Source: Brachionus koreanus (lineage: Eukaryota > Rotifera > Eurotatoria > Ploima > Brachionidae). From it: a stretch of 61,413 nt of DNA. Shown piece by piece: positions 47,833 through 61,009 of this stretch (the stretch's first letter is position 1; the number at the start of each line of letters is the position of its first letter). Below the pieces are notes generated by a model, which saw only the letters and a list, made by a program, of their open reading frames with translations, made no database searches and was not told the origin of the DNA. The DNA lies in NCBI GenBank assembly GCA_016987375.1, contig PJRA01000160.1, positions 1,594,218 through 1,655,630 of the forward strand, given 5' to 3'. The translations under genes and the position numbers were made by a program.

Positions 47833-49671
47833 TCCCAACATTTTAAATGTCTATTTAGACCATCTTTTTTGTTCCTTTATTTTTTTTTTAAATTTAAATG
47901 ATTAAATGATTGTTGAAATAATTTGAATTTGGTGAATAAATATTTTTAAAGGCTTATCTATTATTTTATTTTTCATTCTAAAGCAAAATAAATCCACATC
48001 GAGCTACTTAATTTTTAATTTGAATAGTAGTCTATCAAATGTATTAGGCAGTGCTCTTTAGAATACAAAATAGACTAAATTTAAATTATATCCATGAGGT
48101 CTGGCTTAAAAATTTCAAATTAAACTATCTATAAATATTTAAACTCACTAATTGACTGGTAGAAAAGATTAAAAATTAATTTTAAACTGGAAATTTGTCT
48201 ATATGATTCAAGTGTTTGGAGTCAATTTTTTTTAATCTTTTTGAAAAAAGAAAATGTATAAAGAAAAATTATTTTCTAAAGATAATACGATCCTACTTAA
48301 TAATCAAAATTCGATTTCATTTTTAATTGTTTTCTTTCTTAACTAGTCTATTTGTCAGTCTTTCATATGCATTTTAGTTATCTATAATAGACTAACCAAA
48401 TCCATCATTTGGTTTTAGGAGCGATTAAAAATATATTAATAACTGACTAATTTTTTTTAATGAAAGCTTTTTAAATAGATAACAGTTCTAAATTCAAATT
48501 AAAAATAGCTTTAGCTCTTTAATTAGAGTCTATAATGTAGCATTTATTAATTATTGCATAATTAAAAATTTTGATTTTATCCAAAATAGTTTTTTTTTTT
48601 TTTAATTTAGGCTTTAAATCATTAAGCCTTTAAAATACGGACTCTAATATCACTATTTATATGATTTAATGTATCTGTTTTTTTTGTCAATATCATTTCA
48701 AATCAGAAGAGTTATTTAGATAAGATAATTAAAATTTTATCAACAAATTAAAAATAAAACATTTGTCTGGACGCTTTAATTTTTAAAACAACTTCTAGAC
48801 AACTTTTTACTTTAAGCCCTATCGTAACTAACAGATAGAATAAAAGGTGCTCTTAAACTAGCTACGTATGCAAAAACTATATTTGCTGAAGTTTTTTTAA
48901 ATTGTTTAAGCTTCTTAATTCAATACTAAGATCTAATAGCATTTTTTAAAAATCCTCTATTTGTAAAATAATATAATGTAATAATTGTTATTTATTTTAT
49001 TAGAAATAGTTACCAAAAATTTGTTTGAAGTAAGCTTTGATTAAATTAGAGAATATTTGATTAAAAAAAAAAAATAATCATTTTTCAATATGAAATGTTG
49101 ACAATTTTTTTTAATCAAATTATGAATTTTTTTAAAATATTTAATATAAACTTTTATTTAATTTTCAAGTAGAAATTTTTAGGCTTATATGACATTCAAC
49201 TAGAAAAAATACAGGTCTTTTTCAACTATTTGTCACATCCTGTAAGTCGAATAAGTTCTATAATAATATTGAACTTAATCTGAAATTTATTTCTCAAAAT
49301 TTAGTAAAATTTAAAAAATTTAATTGATTGTTGAAATTTTCAAATATTTCATTTAAAATTTTTTCATATTTTTTTATCATAAAGTTTCAAATTTTTTATT
49401 AATTTTATTTTTTATCAACTGTTGAAACTAACCCTTTGTTCTATACTATTTTTAATATGCTTGATATTTTCTTAAGAAATTTTTTTTTATTCTAAATTTT
49501 TCTCTGATAAAAATCGAACAAAAAATTATCAGATTATATGCTTAAAAATCTCAAAATTTAAGTTGGATAAAAATATTTGAATCATAGACTAACAAAATTT
49601 AGAACTAATATTTTTTTACTAGTAATAATTTTTATGCACTTTTAATAAAAGAAATAAAAATTTTAGATCCG
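47833..49671. other. 1.8-kb spacer between M13 genes 2 and 3
   Basis: AT-rich with long A and T runs. I see no gene fragment or element; the larger size against the other spacers in the array may mean a lost or decayed insertion. Confidence 0.4.
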
Positions 49672-52600
49672 ATGATGACCGAAATGATTGAAATACAAAA
49701 GTCAAACACAAATATGAGAAAAATTTTGATAGTAGTTTCAGGATTCACATTTGCTTTGATTGTAGTAGTTACCATACTTAGTGTTATTCTTAGCATATCG
49801 ATTAATCAATCGCCACGCAATAATGTATGCACATCAAAAAGTTGCATCAAAGCTGCCAATCTTATTCTAAAAAATTTAGACGAGTCAATAGATCCATGTG
49901 ATAATTTTTACCAATTTAGCTGTGGTATGTTTGGAAGCAGTCATAGAATTCCAGATGACCAGCCAAAAATTGATGAACTTTCGATCCTAAGAGATAAACT
50001 AGCATATTCAGTCGCTGGTAAAGGAAAATGGATACACGATTTTTTTCAAAATATTTTCATTTTTGTAATTTAGATTTGTTAGCTGAACCAATTGGGCTGA
50101 ATGATACAAATGCTACATCAAATGCTAAAAAATTGTTCATCTCATGCATAAATGAATGTACTTGGACAGTATAAGCTATTGATAAACTAAAAAACTAATA
50201 TATTTTTTAAGGGAAAATTGAAGAAAAGGGATCTGATATTTTGTTAGATACTATTAAGACAAAATTTGGTGGATGGCCTCTTTTGGATCAAAGCAATTCA
50301 ACAAACTCTATTTCTCTTATTGATTTATTGATTAAATTACGAAAAAAAAATTCATGGCAATTGTTCGATTTGTTTGTTTCGCTAAACCCTAAAAATCCTA
50401 AAAAATACATACTAAGAGTAACAAAGATTTAATTTTTTAATTTAATTTTAATAAACTAATCTTTTTAGCTATCACAGCCAGAATGGTTTTTTAATAAGGA
50501 AAATTTATTAAATGATAAGCTTATGCAAGCTTATAAAGACTTGATGACAACTGTAGTTAAAAATTTAAACAAACATAATAAAAATGTAACTGGTGGCATA
50601 GAAAAAATGCTAGAAATAGAAAACAAATTTGCAATGGTAAGTTTTTTTTGTCCCTAAATTTCATTTAGTATCAATCTTTCGCTATTGTCTTTTAATAACC
50701 AAATCTGTATTGTAATTAATTGTAAAGCTTAAGTTATTTAAATTATATTGTAAAATTAATTTTCTTAAACTTAACTGGACATACGGGATAAAAAAATCAT
50801 AGTGAATTTTCAAAGATATTAGTTAAAATATTATTAAGTTAAAAGAGGATAAATTTAATTTTCATTTAAGTAACGGAATAAACAAAATTTTTAAACTTCT
50901 AAATTTAAAGGTTTATTAAATCATTATAGTTATATGGTAATACAAAATTTTTAATAAATTTATATAAAATAACAAACTAAAATTTGAGATTAAATTTAAA
51001 ATATCAAAATTAATTATCTAAAATATATAAATTTAATATTTTAACAAATTAAGCTTCAATTGGATGATGACCTGCGAAGAAATTCAACATATAAAAACAT
51101 GACTATAGAAGAGTTGGAAAAAGCAGTTCCTAATGTAATTCAAATTATTTTTTCACATTAAAATTTAATTTTTTCTTTTTCTAGTTTGAATGGAAAAATT
51201 TTTTATTCGGAATATATCAAAATGTAATAAATGTAACTGTAAACGAAAATGAAATAATTTTAGTAGATGATTGGAAATACATAGTTGAAGCAGCAAAACT
51301 TTATGCTTCATTGAAAACAACAAATGAGAAGTAAATTTTAAAAAATTAAATCTGTATAAACTTTTACTTGACTTGATTCAATAGTGATTTGAAAAATCTT
51401 TTAATATGGCTTTTTGTCAAAGAGGCGATACCTTTTTTGCCCAAAGCTTATCAAGAGGCTAAACTAGAGTTTGATAAAGTAAGTTTTTTAAAAAAGTGAA
51501 TGATTCAAAAAATTGAAATTAAATATTTTTCTCAAAGATTTATGAAGGGACAAGTATAAAACAGCCTAGATCACTGTCATGCTCTAACTTTGTCAATAGT
51601 AAAATGGAGTACGCAGTTGGAAGATTATACATTTCACGCTATTTTAATAGTAGCTCTAAAAAAGAAGCAATTGAAATGATAAATAACTTGTTGTTTGAGT
51701 TTAAAACTATTTTAAATGAGAGTAAATGGATCGACCCATCGTCTAAAATGCATGCTTTTGAAAAAGTGAAATGAAAACAAAAATTTTTTAAGTTAAAATT
51801 TTTAATTTTTATTCATTGTTTAGGTTGATTCAATGGATTCAAAAATAGCATATTCAGACAAGATTTTGAATGATACTTATTTGGACAATGAGTACAAAGA
51901 AGTAAACATTCAAAATAAAAATCATCAAGTTTTTGTTTTCAATCAATTTTTTTAAGTTCATTTTTAGTGATGGTGATTTATTGGATAATTATCTAAATTT
52001 GGAAATATTGCGAGCTAATTTTGAACTAAGTCAATTAAGAAAAACTCACAATCCAAAAGAGTAAATTTTGCTCATTTTAAAATAAAAAATTATATAATTA
52101 AAATACAAATAAAGATGGATTTCTGGACCTGCAGTGGTGAATGTAAGTATTTTATAAATTTTGAAATCAAGAAAAGTAAATAATTTCTTTACATAAGGCT
52201 TTCTATAGTCCATCAGCTAATCAAATCTGTAAGAAAAAAAGCATAATTTGAAACCTTCCTTTTTTAAAATCATAAATTTTTATCATATCATCAGGTTTTC
52301 CAGCTGGAATACTTCAATCACCTTTTTATGATGTCTCTAATCCAAGGTAACAAAAATACAAGTTATTTACGGCTTATTTCTATTTAACTTTATTCAATTA
52401 AAAAGATATTTGAATTATGGAGGAATCGGAACAGTCATTGGACATGAAATAACTCACGTAAAGCTTGAAAAAAAATTTTCTATTATTTCACTAATAATTG
52501 TTTTTTTGAAGGGATTTGATGATTTAGGTTTAAATTAATATTTTTTTTGATACCTTCTTAAGACGAATTTTTTAAAAGGTCGTCTTTATGACAAAGACGG

Positions 52601-53638
52601 TATATATCACCCTGATGAAGATGGTCTTGGTTTGTGGACAAACGAGTAATATGTTCTTTTAAGCTTTTAATAGAATATAATAGTTTTTATAAATAAGCAA
52701 TACATTTATATGCAGTACAAACTAAAACTAACTTGTACACTTTAGATTCTTTTTCTCTTTTTTTACCCTTTCTTTCCTCCTCTCAGCTATTCTTCAACGT
52801 TTCCTCTCATTTTTTATCTAATTTGGAGAAGGAAAGGAAAGAAAACGTACTGTATTAATTTAATCGTTAGAAGTTAATTAATTTTGAAGAAGATTGAAGA
52901 TTTTGTACATTCTATTGGTATATTTGAAGTATTTACAGAACTCATATTTACATTTTTCACTTTACAATTTTTTTTTTATTTTGACAGTTTTAAAATCAAA
53001 AAAAATTAAATTTATTCTTAAACATTTTTACCTTGAAACAAAAAAAAAACTGAATCTCTTATTTTTAGAAGAAAAAATATTTAAATTTATTTTTAAGAAC
53101 TGTACACATTTATAAACAAAAAGCTCAATGCATAATAGAACAATATAATAATTATACAGTCGAACAAGTTAGAAAAAAAGTGAGTTTTAAATTGATTAAA
53201 AAGACGTTAGTTTTCCATTATTTTATTATTAATCTTTAGCTGAATGGATATAATACTCAAGGTGAAAATATTGCAGATAATGGTGGTTTAAAAGAAGCTT
53301 TTCGAGTAATTTTTGGACGAAAACATAAAATTTTTTTAAAATATTTTTTTCAAAATTGACAGGCATATAAACGATGGGCTGAAAAAAATGGTCCAGAGCC
53401 ATTTTTACCTGGATTAGAAAAATATACTTCTGAGCAAATGTTTTTTATTAGTTTTGGTCAATTATGGTGTGGAAAGTCACGAGACCAGTATTTACTTCAA
53501 GCAATATTAAATGACCCACACTCTCCTGGTGAATTTCGAATTATTGGCCCAACTTCAAATTCTAAAGAGTTCAGTAATGCTTTTCAATGTAAAATCGGAC
53601 AAGCTAACAATCCAACAAATAAGTGCTCTGTATGGTAG
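49672..53638 (+). CDS. neprilysin-like M13 zinc metallopeptidase 3
   Basis: The first exon is long and encodes a 20-residue cytoplasmic tail, a membrane segment (about residues 18-44), CTSKSCIKA, DPCDNFYQFSCG and on to AYSVAG; introns found here in the other copies are missing. Later blocks are [52 protein letters not shown] as one exon (52406-52457), a 16-nt exon for GFDDL (52512-52527), GENIADNGG near 53262, HSPGEFRIIGP and CSVW. All catalytic residues are intact. Larger introns lie at about 50637-51053 and 52650-53103; the latter has a CT-rich tract. Gene 4 starts only 219 bp after the stop. Confidence 0.93.
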
Positions 53639-53857
53639 CATTTTTGATTTTGTTCATTCCTATTGCATTTTAAGCCTTTACTTGAACTTTCTTATCAAGT
53701 ATTTTAGAATTTTTGTAATTTAAGAGTTTCTAAATGATTATTTTGAAGACATTTTAATAGATATCTTATTTTTGTAAATTTAAAACCATCAAATTTTTAT
53801 AATATAATTTAAAATAAACTTTTCAAAAACATTTTACTTTTATTTTTAAAACTAATT

Positions 53858-56800
53858 ATGATTGATAGTCAAGTTTCAAGTGAGAATTTTATATCTGCTA
53901 AATATGCAGAGCGGCTTAAAAAATCTCTGGCCATTGCATCAACATTTATTGTAGCATTAATACTTTTTATGGTTTTTATTTTCTTTCTCGGTCCTAAAAT
54001 CTCGTCTACCGAAAAATTGGAAACAATTTGTACCTCTCAGGAGTGCATTAAAGCAGGTTTTTGTTTTTTACTTTGGTTTTTTGTAAAATTAGGGTTTTTC
54101 AAAAATGTAATTTAAGCTGCAATGATTATCAATAATATGAATTTTTCGGCTGACCCATGCGAAGATTTTTATGAATTTACTTGCGGAAATTTTGTTCATA
54201 AAACAAGGCTTGATGATTACCAGATTGGCTTGAGTACTTTTCACACTATTGAAAACCAGCTAGGACAATCCCTATCAGGTATATCTGAATACTTGCATAA
54301 AATCCACAATTAATGTAAATTAGATTTGCTGACCGACCCAGAATCTGATCAAGATATTCAACCGATTAAAGATGCCAAGCGATTGATGCAATCGTGCTTA
54401 AATGAAAGTAATTGTGATTGAATTTATTTAGAAAAAACATTTAAATTAATTGATTAGGCTATATTGAATACTACGGTGAGGCTAATTTGATGAAATTTGT
54501 CATTAGTGAATTTGATGGATGGCCTTTATTTGATCCAATCTTTTTCAAAAATGATACTGGACATACTTACAAAATCTTGCTGTCCCTCTTTAAAAATGGA
54601 ATTTCTCCGCTTTTTAACTTATATGTCACCACAAGTCTTTCAAATCCAGAGATACCTATTGTTGAGGTAATTCTACAAATCTAAATTCTACCAATGATTT
54701 TCTAAATTTATGCATAAGATTTCTCAAGCTTCTTGGTTTTTCGATAAGCATTATTATGACAATGAGCAAGTTATGATTTGGTATAGAAGCTATATAGCTA
54801 AAATTCTTAGGTTATACAATTCGTTTAATGATGACCTTTCAAATGATATTTATAAAATGGTTGAAATTGAAAAAAAATTATCTAAAGTTAGCTTTTATTT
54901 TTTAAATTTTTCAATGTACCTATTTGGTTTAGAATCTTTTGACAACAGAAGAAAAACGACAAATTAGCTATGAAAAGCTTACTTTGGATCAACTAAAAAA
55001 AAAACTTCCTGAAGTAAACAAGTTTCGGCTTCTATTTGAAAATAATATTGCTAATTTATTTTTCTAGTTTGACTGGACTGAATATGTTAAAAATGGCGTA
55101 TTCAAAAGTTTAGCTAATGTTTCTATCTCTGATAATCAAACAATTTATGTAACTGATTTTGAATATGTAAAAAATGCAGTAAAGATTTTTTCTAATGAAC
55201 TACAAACGAATAAAAAGTATGAAATTAACTATTTTATTTTAAAAATTAATTGTAAAAATTTAATGCAAACAACTAGAGATTTGGATAACTTGTTTATTTG
55301 GGTTTTTATGTATTTTTCAAGAGAATTTTTGCCAAAAAAATTCAATTTTGCACCAGGAAAATATTCAAAAGTATTTTTGATACAATCTAAGGCTTGTTTT
55401 AAAAAGAAATTTTCTAGTCCCTTAAAAATCATAAAAAATATTTGATGACTCGATTGAATCAATGTATTTATTCTGTATCTGATTTGATGGAATTTCCTGT
55501 GGGTAGACTTTATGTTGAAAATTTTTTTAATCAACACTCTAAAAAAGCTGTATATTAAATTTTTCAAATTATTTGAAGTTAATTTTTAGACATATATTAA
55601 AAGGCTTTTGAAATGATTAATAACATTCAAAAAGAATTTAAAAGCATGTTAAAAGAGTACAAATGGATTGATGATTTTTCTCGCAAGGCTGCTCTTGAAA
55701 AAGTAAAATAAGTAAATAAGTAAAACATAAGACTATTATTTTAATTAAAAAGGTCGACAATTTGGATTTAAAAGTCGCCTATCCAGATTACATTTTAAAT
55801 GATACTAATTTGGCGGAAAAATATAAAGAAGTGAATTTAATATTAATAAAAAAATATATAAAATAAAAATAAATTTTTTGTTTTTAGTACAAAATGAGCA
55901 ATGTAGACTTTTTTTATAACAATGTCTTAATAAATCAAATATTGGTGAGACAAAATTTACAAGAATTGGGAAAGAAAGTTGATAGAAAAATGTAGATTTA
56001 ATTTATTTTATTTTGAAAAAATATTAAATTATTCTTTGAAGATGGCTAATGGGTCCTGCCGTTGTCAATGCTTATTATAGTGCACAGTCTAATCAAATTT
56101 GTAAAGTTTAGCTAGCTTTACTGTTTGATAGTTTATTTCAAAAATTTTTAAGGCTTTCCTGCTGGAATTCTGCAGGCTCCTTTCTATGATTCATCAGTTC
56201 CTAAGTAATAAAACAAATATAATTTCTTGAAATTAAGCTTAAAAGTTTAATTTAGCTATTTGAATTATGGTGGTATTGGTGCTGGTAATTGGGTCTTTTT
56301 TAATTTGATTTTAAACTAATTATTTTGATTTTTAGTAATAGGACATGAAATAACTCATGTAAATTTTAAATTTTAATTTTAATTAAAAATTATTTAGGAG
56401 TTTTAGGGCTTTGATGACAAAGGTTTGAAGAATAATATATTTAAATTTTGGCCTTTCAGGCTTTGCTTTATTAGGAAGAAACTTTGATAAAAATGGTGTT
56501 TTTCATGAAGACGGATCTGGAGATCTTTGGACTAATAAGTATTTTAAGAAATTTTGCTTTCAAATAACTTTCAAATTTACTTGCCTCTTAAAGGACAATC
56601 GAGAACTACAAAATAAGAGCTCAATGTATAGTTGATCAGTATAATAATTTTTTGATTAAACAAATTAATAAAACGGTTGATTTTTTTAAAAAATATTTTA
56701 AAATAAAATAGAATTTTTTTTTATAGATGAATGGAAAGCAAACTCAAGGTGAGAATATTGCTGATAATGGTGGATTAAAAGAATCTTTTCGAGTAAATTT

Positions 56801-57208
56801 CACTCTTAAATATTTAAATTCTGGTTTCAATTTGATATCCTATCATTTGAATTTTCAAAAAAATCATTTAATTTCATTTAAGGCTTATAAGCGGTGGGAA
56901 GCCGAAAACGGAAAAGAACCGCTTTTGCCAGGCCTTCAGTTCAATCAGGACCAGCTATTTTTTATAAATTTTGGTCAAATTTGGTGCAGTAAATATAAAG
57001 CTTCATATCTAGAAAGATCAATTACGAGAAATGTACACTCAATAGGAGAATTTAGGTAAATAGAAAAATATGGTTTTTAAAGACTTATTAAAGTAAAATT
57101 AAATTTAGAGTTAAAGGAACCACAATGAATATGGAGGTTTTTAGCAATACGTTCAAATGTAATCCTGGTCAACGAAACAACCCGGTTAATAAGTGCTCGT
57201 TGTGGTAG
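53858..57208 (+). CDS. neprilysin-like M13 zinc metallopeptidase 4, most divergent
   Basis: Cytoplasmic tail, membrane segment (about residues 24-46), CTSQECIKA, DPCEDFYEFTCGNF, GWPLFDP, EFPVGRLYV, NAYYSAQSNQICFPAGILQ and YLNYGGIGA are all found in order. VIGHEITH is on a 23-nt exon (56336-56358) and GFDDK on a 16-nt exon (56407-56422). GENIADNGG is near 56747. The substrate-side motif is HSIGEFRVKG, where the other three copies and human neprilysin have HSPG, and the end is CSLW rather than CSVW. Sequence is looser elsewhere too, for example SLKNHKKYLMTRLNQ where the others have a GT-rich conserved block. Zinc ligands are complete, so it may still be active, perhaps with altered specificity. 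Confidence 0.9.
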
Positions 57209-58043
57209 TGATAATTAAAACCAGTTTTAAATATTATTCAAAAAACTTTTTATCATCTCCATTAATTAGAGACTTTCTTATAAATTTTGAAAGTTTTGTT
57301 GCTTTTTGCGCTACAATTTATTAAATAGATAACAGTTTAGTTTTAAATGATATAATTGAATTTTTTATTTGTATGTTTTAAAAAATATAACCTAGGTTTT
57401 TTAAATTAGAATTTCATAAGTTTGTTATCTAATACTTCGGTTAACTTGAGCATTTACAGCATTCCAAATATAAATTATATTATTTTATATTTTAAACGTA
57501 TTGCAATTACAATATTTTGTTTCAGTTTTAGAAAAATATTCTCTGTGTCATCCAAACTTGACCATAAACAATAGATTTAACTTTATTTCCAATAAATAAA
57601 TAGTTAAGTTAAAGTTATATGATTTCTTAATTGTGTTGTTTTAATGTAAATACCTGAGAAAAAAATGATCTGTAAATCATTAGGTTAAATTTATTTTAAA
57701 ATAACATGAAATTAAAATTCTCTCTTGGTTTCAAAAACTATTAGAATTAGCGAAATTTTTCTTATCTTTTTTGTTTAAAGATAGAATAACCCAATGTTGA
57801 AAAAAAAATTCAAATTAAATGTTTTTAATTGTTTCGGAAGTGAGCTTATCAGTTTTGAAAGTCAAATATCATGTTAAATTTGATTATAACAGTTTTAAGT
57901 ATTAAATTTTTACTCTTCATCAAGAACTCCTATTACATAACATTAAATTTAGACTTGTTCAGAAATTTCACTTTAAATTTGATGAATTTTCGCTTTATCA
58001 TTTTTATTGTAAACTAAAAAAAACTTTAGACACTAATGAAATA
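57209..58043. other. spacer between M13 gene 4 and fibulin
   Basis: AT-rich 3' flank and presumed fibulin promoter; no gene or element seen. Confidence 0.4.
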
Positions 58044-61009
58044 ATGATACAAAGTAGCTTAAGTTTTTTAGCTTTGATAGCATGTGCGCTGCTATCTAAT
58101 GTTGCATGCCGATACTCTCCTTTCAATAATTTCAAAGAATGCTGTTCTTATGGTAAGAACCAATATTCTCCATCCAACCCAGAGTCTTGCAATGACTATT
58201 CTATATTGAGTGATAGATCGAGTTCATGCAAATTTGCCTTCACTATTTGTTGTTCCCAGAATAGAAGAAATCAAGAATGTGAGAGAGGTAAAAAACATGC
58301 ATTGGCCAGTTTACCTTGCAATGACCTAAAAAATGATAATTGTGATATTTTAACTGTATTATTATATTTTAATTTAAATTATTTAGAATTTTTGTTATTC
58401 ATTTTTTTAAAGGAATGTTGTAATTGTTGTGATTTGGGTATTCAGGCTCAGAAAAATGATGTTGATTGCAAAACAGTGCCAGAGCTCAATGATGAATGCA
58501 ATAATGTATATTTGGAGTGTTGTAGACGAAAATCAAAGCGTAAGTTTATTCTCTTAAGAGATAAATTGTAATTTCATTTTTAGCAAACGATTGCAACACA
58601 CATTTTTGCCCAAATGATCAAATTTGTGAGAATACTAGCTCTGGACCGATCTGCAGGTGTCCAAATGGTTTCGAACTTGACCACAAAACAAATCATTGTA
58701 TTGATATAGATGAATGTAAAAAACCAAATATTTGCGATAGAGGATCAACATGTCAAAATACTGTGGGAAGCTACAGATGTACACAATCATGTGGGGTTGG
58801 CTACTCTTTTGATGTAATTTTTGTCTCCTGTCGAGGTAAATCAAAAAAATGAAATTTATTAAAACCAAAAATTTAAAATTATTTCTATTTCAGATGTTAA
58901 TGAATGCATGACTGGTAAACACAATTGTCCAGTCGGAATGAGGTGTGAAAATTATCCAGGTTCATTCAGATGTATCAGGGAAAAGCCGTGTGGCACTGGT
59001 TATACAGTTAATGCTTACACTCAAGAATGCGAAGGTTTAATAGCAAAATCAAAAAAAAAATTTTTAATTTAATTTCTAAATTAAGACATTGATGAGTGCT
59101 CGCTGAATCTTCATGATTGTGCCAAAGGTTTTATTTGTCAAAATAGGCCTGGATCTTTTAAGTATATAAAAAATATGGACTAAGTCTCAATTTTATATTA
59201 AATACATTTATATATAGATGTAAGGCCAAAGAATGTAATAGAGGTTTTAAATTTAATTATAACACCGGAGAATGCGAAAAGATACGATGTAGAGAAGGTT
59301 TTGAACTAAATATGGAAACTTTAGAATGCGAAGGTATATTTTTTATTTAAATTTTAAGATCATTTTTTTTAATATCGATGAAATTTATTGTTAAATCTAA
59401 GCCATTTTCAGAGACAACTCTCCCAAATAAAAAAATCAAAGGCTTCATTTTTGATCAAAATTTTTTTTAAAAAAAAACAAAATTTTTATTTTTAAGATGT
59501 AAATGAATGTTTAAATCCAACCATTTGTCATTCAAATGAAAAATGTGAAAATACCATAGGATCTTATGTATGTAAATTTGTACTCGAATGCTCAGAAGGA
59601 ACCGAATATAACCACGACAAAACAGAATGCATTGGTTAGTTTATTTTTTATTTTTTTTAAATAAAAAACTTCTTTCAAAGATATTGATGAATGCCAAACT
59701 GGCAGACACACTTGTCCATCTAATGCTGAATGTGTGAATACACCAAGAAGCTTTAAATGTGTTTGTCCATCAGGCCATAAATTAGATGAAATCAGAAACA
59801 TTTGTGAAGATATTGATGAATGTGCCTTTGGAAGCGTTTGCCCTTCGAACTCAATTTGCCGCAATACTCCAGGCTCGTTCAACTGTGAATGTAAAGCAGG
59901 CTTTAAATTACAATCACACATTTTTTACAGCTGTGTTGGTAAAAATCTTCTCATTTGTTAAAATTTCAGACTATTTTTTTTATCTGTTTTAAAGACGAAG
60001 ATGAGTGTGCCAATCCAGGAATTTGTGACCACAAATGTGTCAACACTTATGGGTCTTATCAGTGTCAATGCAATGAAGGATACAAATTAGACGTAGATAA
60101 GCGAACATGTGTTGGTAGGTCTTTTTATTCTTTAACTTATTTCAATATTTAAGATAAATTTTATTAATTTTCTGTATGGAAACACTTTTGAATTTATAAA
60201 TTTAGACTTTGCTCTTAAAATAAAATTATGCATTCAGATTAAAAATAAATAAATAAATTTTTAGATATTAATGAGTGTGAACTTCAGCCAGATCTTTGTC
60301 CAGGAGAATGCGTGAACACCCCTGGATCTTATGAATGCAAATGTAAATCAGGTTTTCAGTTGGATTTTAGATATAAAAAAACATGCATAGGTATATTTTA
60401 AATAAAAATTATATTAAATATTAAAGCATTTGTAATTAATAGATATTGATGAATGTGAGACCAGAACCCACAATTGCAACAACAAAGATATTTGTGTTAA
60501 CACAAGAGGAGACTTTAAATGCATAACAATTGATTGTCCAGAAGGATATTATTTGGTTGGTGAAGGAAGACAGTACTTTTTAGCTTTTAATTTATTTTTA
60601 TCTCTGAATTAAATTATAAAATATAAGTTCACGCTGTGATCGGGCTCCTACAACTTGCAGGTATGCTGAGCCTGAGTGTTTGAGAAAACCCATGAAAATT
60701 TTCTACAGCTACACATCTATTTCATATCGTGTTAGAGTACCCATTAGGATTTTTACAACCCGAGTGAATACCTATAGCCGACGCATTAAACTTAAATATG
60801 AATTTAAATTAATCGATTCATATGGAAATAATTTGAGAGAGGATCAGTTTATGGTCAAACAAACCGAATCAAATACATTTGACATATTTTTGCTTGAACA
60901 GTGTCGGGCCTCAGAAAGTTTTCAATTAGAGTTGAAAATAGAGTTTTATAATGATTTACAATTTTCTTCTTGTTTATTGAACAAAATACACGTATTTGTA
61001 ACCGAGTAA
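58044..61009 (+). CDS. FBLN1: fibulin-1-like extracellular matrix glycoprotein
   Basis: Secreted calcium-binding matrix protein. Signal peptide about residues 1-22. Anaphylatoxin-like cysteine modules follow (KECCSYG..CC and [10 protein letters not shown]...CC). There are about ten EGF-like modules, most with the calcium-binding D-x-(D/N)-E-C start and N-x-x-GS(Y/F) core ([72 protein letters not shown]). The fibulin-type C-terminal module starts near CDRAPTTC and ends HVFVTE. First exons: 58044-58355, 58413-58539 and 58584-58835; most later exons hold one EGF module each. The fourth module has an extra duplicated C-terminal half (about 59279-59331). Intron 1 is 57 bp, in frame and stop-free. 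Confidence 0.93.

Noticed and set aside
48000..49600. Possible decayed M13 gene between genes 2 and 3
   Set aside because: I looked for [19 protein letters not shown] and CSVW remnants in this spacer and found none.
52735..52830. CT-rich tract in an M13 gene 3 intron as a regulatory site
   Set aside because: It may simply be a pyrimidine-rich intron segment; nothing ties it to regulation.
59592..59921. 109-residue minus-strand frame over the fibulin EGF exons
   Set aside because: Shadow of conserved EGF coding sequence; the plus strand has the cysteine pattern and splice sites.
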